From positions 1,415,321 through 1,479,320 of the forward strand of contig NW_022145605.1 in assembly GCF_000002235.5 (NCBI RefSeq): a stretch of 64,000 nucleotides of DNA. Reading direction: 5' to 3'. The position numbers and the translations under genes are program-made. Below, piece after piece: positions 55,528 through 64,000 of this stretch (position 1 is its first letter; the number at the start of each line of letters is the position of its first letter). This DNA is from Strongylocentrotus purpuratus. Taxonomy: Eukaryota; Echinodermata; Echinoidea; Camarodonta; Strongylocentrotidae. Below the pieces are notes generated by a model, which was not told the origin of the DNA, made no database searches, and was given only the letters and a program-made list of their open reading frames with translations.

Positions 55528-56497
55528 ATTAGTGAACAGAAATAACGCATGAGAGTTCTTGTTTAAAAATCTAACCACTTTGCATGAAATGACCAAATAG
55601 ATGGTCTATTGACATTATATACATGGATTATAGTCCCGTTTTCACGAACATGGTTCCAAATGTTTTCTGAATAATGCGGCCCCTATATATTCCGGATGCA
55701 TGAACTATTCTATTACAGACGTATGATGTACTTTATGAATTCCCCTGTTTTCATATCGAATTGCAAAGGATTTTAGAGATTGCTTGGAAACCACATTTTA
55801 AATAACATTTAGAAAGAGTGTGAGTGTGTGCAGAATTTGGGAATTGTGGTGCATCCACATTCTCGTAATAGATAGTGTGGGTACGACAGTAGTAATATCT
55901 TTCATGTGAAAACGGGACCATTTAGGGTTTTTTTCAGTCCGGTTTGAAGATTAACACTAAAAAAAACACGGTATGTCTAAAGTCCGAACTCATGCACTGC
56001 ATGTAATAACTTATCAATATTTGATTTATAGGCTTATGGCAATTTAGGGATTAGACAATGTATAAAATAATCCAATTAGGCATACATGTAAATAGTCGGG
56101 TAGTAAATGTTTCTAAATTCAGGATTAAAGTTCGTCGGTTTTATCAGTCATATACAAAATACATGTACCAATTACCGGTACATCAATATATTTGGATAAC
56201 ATGAATTCAATATTGACAAAGTGACACTGAAAGACAAAGGGGTTTTTTTGGGGGGGGGGGGTAGGTAAGTGGGAAAGGGGTGTATGTGCTTGAAAGCTGC
56301 TGACCTTCTTAATATGGGCTTAAGTAAAATAGATTTCAGTTTTAACAATTTATTTAAACTGACTTATCCCCCCACATCTCCCCACATCCGCCAGTTAAGA
56401 AATAAAAGAGGTGCAGCAACTGACATGACTTAAAACTTTGTTATGATTCTCCAATACCACATAAAATACAGAGGCTTACAATATTAACTGCTTTTCT

Positions 56498-56983
56498 TTG
56501 ACGATCAGCCATGCATCAAGTCTTTCGTTTTCTTTGAGCATGGCTGATCGTCAACGAAACGGAGTTAAATTGTTTGTCAACTCTGTTTGTTGCTACGGCA
56601 GGCAGCCAGTGAAAACGAATTCGTTAAATCAAATTATGGAAATGCATGCAAGCATTACTTTAAACAAACAGAACTTTGTTATTCCTGGCTCATTTTTCCT
56701 GATTGAGGTGTCATATGAAAGGGCAGAAAATGAACTTTCTAGAAATGTGATTTTCTCTTCGAAATTCAGATACCGCCCGCCAAATGATTTTTGGTACCCT
56801 CGAGCTCTTCAAATTGTTTTTGATCACTCATGCGTGAAATATGTATTATATGAGTTGCATTAAATGAAAGAAGAGGATCTAATCTTTACAAATATGTGTC
56901 ATATATCAATTATAATTGTGATTAAGTAATGATAAAACATCGATAATTCTCGGTTTCGTTTTTTCTGGGACGCATTGTATAAG
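56498..56983. mobile_element. Remnant related to the mariner-like fold-back
   Basis: Ends CTGGGACGCATTGTATA, related to the GGGACGCACTGTATA terminus at 18.9 kb. It contains TCATATGAAAGGGCAG, similar to the arm word there. The left terminus is missing, replaced by a hairpin TTGACGATCAGCCATGC / GCATGGCTGATCGTCAA. The 121-codon frame inside has no recognisable domain. Confidence 0.45.
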
Positions 56984-57236
56984 GACAAACGGAGAAATTT
57001 AGAGATTGTCAAGCAGCGATGCCTTTCGTCTAGAGAGGGCGTGTGTTCTTATTTTCTTATTGTAAATCTTTATCAGCTGATCGTACCGTATGTATAGAGG
57101 TCTACATGTTGTGCATGTTTCGTGAAAATTACTCGTGCAATCACCATGTTCTGGAGCACTTAAGCTTTAATTGACATTTTATTAATTTTGCTGACTGTTT
57201 ATCCCTTTTTAATTTACTGTTCGCTCTACTTGGATC

Positions 57237-57882
57237 ATGGTTATCAATGAAAATTTGACACCGGCAGCCGGTACGCCGGTATGGAAAGACTTGGCGTTAC
57301 CCATCGAGACACTACCAAACCTCAGGCGGGTGGACTCCCGAGGCAGGTTGTACCGATCTTCGAGGCAAGACTTGCTAAGCCGTGCAGACACTGAGAGGCT
57401 CAATGATCTAGGAATTCGATCTGTTCTTGACTTTCGCTCGAAGTCTGAGTATAAAGCTGCAAGCGGAGATAAAATTTTCGATCAGAATTCCTCCATTTTA
57501 GAAGTAATCATTCCAAAGGGGCAGAGTTCTGCAAAAGGAATTTGTGATGTTTCCACAAAGCCAGTGAAAATGAAGTATCTGAAAGCTATCAAAAATAAGG
57601 AGGCTCCAACTTTGGATGGGTGCAATTCGACACACCATAGTGCAATAACCAGGAAGAGGTTCCTTCTGGATTTTTTCAAGTTTCACTTTGTTTGGACTGT
57701 TTTCAACAGAATTCCGCTTTACAAAAGATTATTTTCCCTCGTCTACCTCATTGTTGATATTCTCTTCCGAACCCACTTCCGATACTTCATCCGTTACTTC
57801 GCCAAAGAGACCCTCAATCCTGCAGGTCTGCTGTCCACTTACATTGATATGATAGAGCTCAGTGGGGCACAGATATGTTTAG
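57237..57882 (+). CDS. Phosphatase exon 1
   Basis: ATG at 57,237. 215 codons plus one base, donor GTAAAT, phase 1. Holds the N-terminal signature and the hydrophobic insert, ending AQICL. Confidence 0.85.
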
Positions 57883-60882
57883 GTAAATAGTTTTCATGAT
57901 TCCATAAAGTTGTCTTTGACTCTCTCAACCCGGTACGGCACCCTTAAATATTTCAATTTTTGTTTCAGTTTGTTCATATATTATTGTATGTACACCTTCT
58001 TCTTCTTCTTCTTCTTCTTCTTGATTTCCTCCAGGATTGGAGAACTGCGGAGTGTATCCTTCGCAGAATGAGTAAATAGATAGTAGAGACAATACAAAAC
58101 TGGGTATATAATATCAGAGATCGCAAGACGTGAAGATCACAGCTTATGCAGGAGCTGCTTTGTTCACAACAGAACGTTTAATGTGCATATCTACTTATTT
58201 CTTTTCTTTCTTTTTAAAATGTTTCCAGTTTTATAACAGGCTTTGTTGATAAGCTCATGGGTGCTTGTATATTCAGTTATGTCAGTTTGAGAGTACAGAG
58301 TGCATGCAGAATTCCCCCATTGAGAATTACATTACTCCAAATTGCCAAATGCCTGGTATTCCTAAGATTTGATGACATGTTAGGCTGATATCTTTCAATT
58401 TCGATAGAATTCATGTCATTCATGATATAATTTCAAAGACTTGCCTCATTTTTTCCTTTCATGAATCATATTTCCAATTACAATAATTGTATAATTTATC
58501 TCCTATCCTGGCAGCACTTCGTATTCTGTCTGATCCAGCCAATCTACCAGCCATGGTTAATTGCGCCCATGGTAAAGACCGAACAGGGATTGTGATTGCT
58601 ATGGTTCTTTCACTCTTGGGCAAATCAGATGATTACATCGCGGAAGAATACGCTCTCTCTGAAGTGAGTAGCTCTCACAACATTTCTAGATGACTGTAGC
58701 AAGGGCTTAAAAGCCTAAAAATCATTTGCAAAAGTCTTTGCTAGGTTGGTAAAACAGGACCTTTTAAATAGAGAACTGAAGCTGTGACATCATACAAATC
58801 TATTTTTAGAATTTCTCTTTTTTCCCCCTTCATTTTTCGAAAGAGCATCAAAAATAATGTCCAAATGTCGAAAGCTAATTGAATATGTTAAGTATTGGCT
58901 GAGATATGACCATCTGAAGAAAAAGATTTCCTATAGAAGCTCAGTGTTATTTTGCTCTGGTTCGTAATGTTATGAACCAGAGCAAAATAACACTGAGTTC
59001 ACTGAATAAAGAGAGGGACAAAATTCAAATATATGTATTTGTGCTGCAGAATTTAAAAATTGTACTTAAAAGTTTAAACCAAGTATAGACAGCCATTGAT
59101 AAGAATTATGTTATTTGTAATTGAAACCTATTCATGGACCTACTGTTAAATGAATTACTAGATGCCAGATCATAATCCAAACAAACAAAATTTTACTGAA
59201 CATCACCCAATTCATCTCTGTTCTACTCATAATTGCTTTTGTGTTATTTCTGTTTTTCTTTGTTTATTTGGATGTTTTTTCTTATTTGGTGTTGTTGAAC
59301 TCAGATTGGATTGGATCCCATTAGGTCTAGGGTACATCAAGAGATCGTAGAGCGGACCAACATGGACGAGTCGTTCACACACGCTAAAAGAGAAACCATG
59401 GATGGTTTACTGCAGTACATACATAAAACGTAAGTAAAATAACTGTAACAAATGCAGTACTATGTTTAGTGCTTTATATCAAGAAGTTAGCCTCCATAAC
59501 CCCTTCATTACATTTAATGAAATATGTACATGAGAAAAGGATTATGAACAGAGTTTAGGACAACTCGCCTGTGCACAACTACCCATTTGAAAACACCCAG
59601 CAAGCTTCCAAGGACAACTACACTCGGGCATTACACGGTCCCCACCAAAGGGCACTTGTACTTAAAGGAATAGTTGAGTTCTGTTTTCAGACTGCAAATG
59701 CCTTCAAAGTGCATGGTTATATTGCTCTTATTCTTATCTATGACATTTATAGTGCCCTTTTAGAACCTAAAATTGCTATGATGGTAATTTTAGACCCCAA
59801 AATGTGTGAAATTTAGCCAATACGATCTTGCCAATTCAGCTCCACTATGAAAAAAACACGGTGACCGTTAAACGTTAATTAATTATTTAATTAAAAATAA
59901 CAACACATGAGCCGGCTAATTTTGGGTAATACAAGCAACTCGAAAATGCCAACAAAAAAGCCAACATCGGCATTGGCTGAAATACGACGTAAAAGGCGTT
60001 TTTCAACGTTTTTTTTCAAATTTTTCAAAATATCTAATATTAGTGGTGGTACACAAGTATTATAAATCGTTATATTTCAGCCGTCTCTGAACCGATTATG
60101 ATCAAACAAAGATGATTTTGTCATTTAAATATTATGTTCTTTCAAATTTGACACTCAGTTTTTCATTATCTCTCAAAAAAATTATTGTGTGTAGCGCCCT
60201 CTGCAACAGAACTCAACTATCCCTTTAATGTTTTCAAAAGGAGTACATGTAGGTGCTGGAATGGGTGGAAGGTAGTGAAAAGGTTCTTGAACCAGGTTGT
60301 TGTTTAGGCGGGGCATGTGGTAGTCGTGTGGGTAGCGTCCTAATGCAAATATAATGGAGCAGCATAGACTCATCCACAGATGAATCCTCTTTTGATATAC
60401 TTTGTCTTCCCTTCCCTCTTTCTCTTTCTTTCTTTCTTCCTTCGAGTATCCTCACCTACATTCTCTCTCTCTCTAAAGCTCTATTAAAATGTATGTGAAA
60501 ACTCTATACTCTATTCCCCTTCTTTTTGGGGGAGGTTCTTTAACTCTTATCGTGCCACAGGGCTAATCCCCATTGTGCCAGGTTGTTTCGGAGATAATCT
60601 GATTAACGCGATGGTTCTATGAATGGCGAGTGCAAAACACACAGCATAGCCCAATGAGCATGAACAATAACTGCTATTACGAAAGCGCTCTTGCACGCAC
60701 ATGGCACTCAATAGGTAGCGGCATGCAGCCTCATGGCAGGCTATGAGTTAATGAATTAACACCATTGTACATCTTCTTGTATCTATATCTGCAACAGATA
60801 CAGCACTGTTCCTAACTATCTGGAATCCATCGGCTTTGGAAGAGAAGATCAAGAGAAGTTACTTCAATCTCTTCGAGACTGA
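57237..60882 (+). CDS. Tyrosine phosphatase (Y_phosphatase3-type), 4 exons, 334 aa
   Basis: Exons 57237-57882, 58515-58663, 59305-59429 and 60798-60882 join in frame (1005 nt). The N-terminal part (about 28-75) reads NLRRVDSRGRLYRSSRQDLL and LGIRSVLDFRSKSEY, the front signature of this family. The catalytic P-loop is NCAHGKDRTG, with nucleophile Cys232 and Arg238 (C-x5-R). Here Asn replaces the His that often precedes the cysteine. A hydrophobic/aromatic stretch at about 145-190 (FKFHFVWTVF, FSLVYLIVDILF) could be a lid-like helix or a membrane-associating segment. The family hydrolyses phosphotyrosine or phosphoinositides in bacteria, fungi and other eukaryotes; the substrate here is unknown. 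No signal peptide. Confidence 0.85.
58515..58663 (+). CDS. Phosphatase exon 2 (P-loop)
   Basis: 149 nt, phase 1 in and phase 0 out, acceptor TCCTGGCAG and donor GTGAGT. Encodes ALRILSDPANLPAMVNCAHG and KDRTGIVIAMVLSLLG. It carries the catalytic cysteine and arginine. Confidence 0.92.
58941..58998. repeat. Perfect 24-bp hairpin in phosphatase intron 2
   Basis: CTCAGTGTTATTTTGCTCTG continues to GTTC (58,941-58,964). It pairs without mismatch with 58,975-58,998 across a 10-nt loop. No flanking pairing. No target duplication was seen. Confidence 0.85.
59305..59429 (+). CDS. Phosphatase exon 3
   Basis: 125 nt, phase 0 in and phase 2 out, acceptor TTGAACTCAG and donor GTAAGT. Encodes IGLDPIRSRVHQEIVERTNM and KRETMDGLLQYIHK, a helical segment after the P-loop. 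Confidence 0.85.
59662..60228. mobile_element. MITE with TTAAAGGAATAGTTGAG ends
   Basis: The inverted termini TTAAAGGAATAGTTGAGTTC and GAACTCAACTATCCCTTTAA enclose 567 bp in phosphatase intron 3. The outer word GTTGAGTTCTG is shared with the inner element at 62,657-63,061. Confidence 0.8.
60798..60882 (+). CDS. Phosphatase exon 4 (stop)
   Basis: 85 nt, phase 2 in, acceptor TCTGCAACAG, TGA at 60,880-60,882. Encodes YSTVPNYLESIGFGREDQEK and LLQSLRD, matching the family's C-terminal Y-L-x-x-x-G-F helix. Too short for ORF-length cut-offs. Confidence 0.85.
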
Positions 60883-61388
60883 TTCCATAATAATCTGCTC
60901 AGGGTTATGAACAGGCCTGGATATGTTTTAAATAATTCCATATTATCATCATGTTTTAGTATGTATGATTAAATGTGATTTTGAGTACATTTCTTGGGGG
61001 GGGGGGGTGGATGTTGTTCAGAGTAACCTCGAAACGAGGTTGATGAAATCTTGTCACGTTTCAATTGAAAGTATTAGTGTTGTTTCTAGTGATTGATGAG
61101 TTTCCTGTAATGTAACACATAGATCCTCTTCATGATATGATTGATGAGGATGTGAACAATTTGCAGAATATCGGTACATCTTTATTGTTTAAACCCATCT
61201 CTATAGAGTACCAAAGTGTGAAGTTGTTAAGGTTACTGGTTCCAAAAAATTTTGTGCTAAACAATTAATTTTGCCCTGCTCCAGACCGTTGCTTACGATG
61301 AGTAAAATATGACGTTGGCACGTCGGTACTCTATTGCAAGGCTCAACAGGTGCACATACATGTATGCTCCCACCAATACTAGGTTACC

Positions 61389-61530
61389 GGTACATACACG
61401 TAAGCTAAGACTAACAGGACTAACAGGTACATACACGTAAGCTAAGACTAACAGGACTAACAGGTACATACACGTAAGCTAAGACTAACAGGACTAACAG
61501 GTACATACACGTAAGCTAAGACTAACAGGT
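61389..61530. repeat. 37-bp minisatellite, ~4 copies
   Basis: Units start at 61,389, 61,426, 61,463 and 61,500 with GGTACATACACGTAAGCTAA and continue GACTAACAGGACTAACA. The copies are essentially identical; the last is incomplete. Confidence 0.95.
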
Positions 61531-62643
61531 GCACATAGGCTCTCAATTTCTAAGTACATGTACCTACATGTATTGCCAGACTTTGAAAATTGTGATAATA
61601 GTAGGCCAATACATACAGACCCGACAAATTGCAATCCTAGGGCTAGTGTGGGATCCTATCAATTTTATGGTCAGTCACTGAGTGCAGATCATCAGCCAAG
61701 AGCCATATTTTGTTCTCGGGTTACATTTACATGGTGCTAGGTCAAATGCTCATCGCTGAAAACTCCTTCATTTTCGAGGCTTAATATCATAATATGTGGA
61801 AGGCAAAATTCCTTAATATTCCAGCAAAGAATGAAAATATATTACATAATGGCACAGTTTTAAAAGGAAAGCTCTGTTTTTGTAAATTCCTTTGTTACTG
61901 TGAAACTAACTGGTTTGTAAAGAATGAAAAGTAATCATGATATAAATATTGCAGCAGACGCAGTTGCTCCGCGGTCAGGATGTGATGAGCTAGGCTGTGG
62001 CTCCGTTTGGTTGCAATCTACGCAATCAAATTTCATAATCAATCATCCCACTTCCGCTCAAAAGCAGCGGAATAAACCTGTTTTCGTATATTTGTTACTT
62101 TACTTACATGTACAGTTATCACAAAGTGTTATTTTGAGAAATAGTCAAACCATGTACATGTACATTTTTGAAGTATAATTAGATGATACCAAATCGTTCA
62201 AAGATTAGATTATTGCCCCACTATGGTATTAAGATGTGTGTAATCACAATACTTTCATTATCCAAAGATCAGTCTGTATTGATTTGTATATATTTTGTGA
62301 ATGTATTTCTAACTATAATGATTGCAAATTGAAAATGTTGAATTTTTATAAAATATTGTGCAAAGTATCTCTATAATATGGTGCGAGATTCAGTGTTTGT
62401 TTGTGAATTCTAATCTAGAGGATTCCCAATTATATTCTATCATACCAAAATTATATGTATTGTCTGCAGTACGATTGTCATTATATTAGTAGTGTTACTT
62501 TGCCTGAGGGCATAAAAACCTCATTAGCTGCATATGGTAGTTACTTGTTTAGACTGAGTTTATCATGAAGCACAGCTAGCAGTCAATAGATTTGTTCTTG
62601 AAATTGTATAAAGCAAGAACTTACCAGTAACACTTCATGCATA

Positions 62644-63200
62644 CAGCCAAACCTGCTTAAAGAGAAGGTTGAGTTCTGGGAAGAGGTGAAAAATAATTTG
62701 TGAGCATTACTCATTCTTATTATGCAAGTGTGGAAGAACATCAGTTAAGACATGTTCCCTGAAAAGCAAGGCTCTTCAAATGCCTTCATATTCTAAATAT
62801 GCATGTAACATCGTAAAACTCGGGGGGGGGGGGGGGGGGGGGCTTTTTACGCCACGTGTTCGTGTAGTCCCATATACATCTTTCTGTGCAAGTGTTTGTA
62901 ACTTTACCAAGACTTGGCCAAATTTCTTATCATTTTGATGATTCCAGAACCTTGCAATACACACAAATTCTTATATGCTAGATGATCAATCTTTTCTGGT
63001 CGGTTCCACATCGTTTCTTTCACAATGCAATCGCATGTCCAGAACTCAACTTCATCTTTAAGTGACCACCTGTCTACACAGACCACATTTGTTGTTTCCC
63101 TTGAAAATGGTTTCTCATTGAAACATGTACTAAAGGAACCTGTCTACAAAGACCACTTTTTGTGTTTCCCTTGGGTGGTCACTATAAACAGGTTTGACTG
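62644..63200. mobile_element. TIR element (CAGTCAAACCTG) with TA target
   Basis: The left end CAGCCAAACCTGCTTA and the right end CAGGTTTGACTG are flanked by TA at 62,642-62,643 and 63,201-63,202. Repeated CCTGTCTAC...GACCAC words lie near the right side. The element is interrupted by another MITE (62,657-63,061). Confidence 0.7.
62657..63061. mobile_element. MITE nested in the preceding element
   Basis: Left TTAAAGAGAAGGTTGAGTTC and right GAACTCAACTTCATCTTTAA. The right half (CCCATATACATCTTTCTGTG, TCTTATCATTTTGATGATTC) matches the TTAAAGG MITE at 31,713-32,105. A long G run sits near 62,822-62,842. Confidence 0.75.
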
Positions 63201-63202
63201 TA

Positions 63203-64000
63203 CCAGTATGCAACACTTATCATATCATGCTGTATGCACATAAGAAATATCGTCTTTATTGAACTGTTAAACATCAGCTTACTACAAAGATTTATCATAA
63301 TTATAGAATTAATGATTAATAATGTTCATAAATAATGTTTTTCACATGATGTCGTGTTACATTGGAGAAGAAGGAAGTTCTATACATATAAACATGTATA
63401 TAGGGAGAATGGTTCAGTTGTTGAGATTTGCATGTATATATCCTCAGGCTTCAAATAGTCATTTTAAATCTACTATTTTTAATAGAATGTTAGCTGATAC
63501 TTCTCTGGCAGGTTTTAGTTTCCCAGTGCACATGTTTGTATTATTTTAGATATATGTATGATATAACGTTCTACAGATTAAGAAAAGTTGATGCAATAGA
63601 TATGATGATCCCCTGATATCATATGAAAGGGTAGCAGCACTAGCAGGGTGTGTACAATACTTTTATATTTGTGGTTTTACTTTTTGCATTTTATGTATGG
63701 GTGTAAAGGTGAAGTGTGTAGTAATACATATATTAGTATAGCATTATTTTATGCAGAAAATTTGTTTAAACAAAAATTGGTTCATGACATGGCCATGATG
63801 GACTAAAGGTTTTAAATGAAAATCAAATTATTCATATACACTTATATTGATATCAATAAATAGTGAATTTGCATTGTATCTACGGTTTGCATTGCATCCC
63901 TTTAAAAAGACTGATTGTTATAGATTGCATACAGAGAGAAGGGAGGGGGAGAGAAAGGTGGGGGAGGGTTTAAGAAGAGGTGATTAAAGATCAAACAAGA
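63203..64000. other. No recognised feature
   Basis: AT-rich sequence to the window edge, with a purine-rich GAGAGAAGGGAGGGGGAG stretch near 63,935. The open frames here are short and unconvincing. Confidence 0.4.

Larger units (their letters stand above)
55450..57236. other. Divergent intergenic region
   Basis: 1.8 kb between the CCP and phosphatase start codons. It holds the TATA candidate, a G run near 56,255, a 17-bp-stem hairpin at 56,498-56,554 and a mariner-like end near 56,960-56,983. No gene is seen. Confidence 0.5.

Noticed and set aside
56498..56863. 121-codon plus-strand frame
   Set aside because: No recognisable domain, and it overlaps a hairpin and a mariner-like remnant.

Overview
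The window looks like AT-rich, intron-rich, transposon-dense DNA from a marine invertebrate deuterostome, most likely an echinoderm such as a sea urchin. The reasons are animal-type split genes with long introns, HYR and sushi (CCP) domain genes, tRNA-derived SINEs, CR1-like and L1/Tx1-like LINEs, and many small TIR elements. The species is an inference. No rRNA genes, tRNA genes, CRISPR arrays or bacterial-type operons were seen.

Four protein genes can be supported. (1) Plus strand, about 4.4-15 kb: the 3' part of a gene encoding an HYR domain followed by two CCP domains. Its 5' end lies left of the window. (2) Plus strand, 23,976-40,844: a complete seven-exon RILP-like gene (RH1 domain, coiled coil, RH2 domain, long Ser/Pro tail), 507 aa. 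(3) Minus strand, 55,449-46,086: a signal peptide plus nine CCP-type exons, all phase 1-1. Eight of these are two tandem copies of a four-exon cassette. (4) Plus strand, 57,237-60,882: a four-exon, 334-aa tyrosine phosphatase of the Y_phosphatase3 type. Genes 2 and 3 are convergent; genes 3 and 4 are divergent, with 1.8 kb between their start codons.

The rest is mobile DNA. A CR1-like LINE occupies the left edge (2-1862). A decayed L1/Tx1-like LINE sits antisense in gene 1 (8.2-12.3 kb). Helitron-type 3' ends lie at 4,020 and 13,161. A nested cluster runs from 17.45 to 21.1 kb. Four large fold-back elements and many MITEs are scattered through introns, several of the MITEs sharing a TTAAAGG terminus. 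tRNA-derived SINEs sit at 6.8, 34.5, 42.5 and 51.4 kb.

The most unusual structure is the CCP gene. Unequal exchange appears to have joined the start of the terminal exon to a first-cassette exon, giving a chimeric exon with an odd number of cysteines. One duplicated exon carries a 1-nt deletion at its splice boundary that would stop translation if the exon were included. Mobile elements present in only one cassette copy act as filled/empty site pairs that date their insertion after the duplication. A second point of interest is a decayed or regulatory duplicate of RILP-like exon 4, which carries an in-frame stop.
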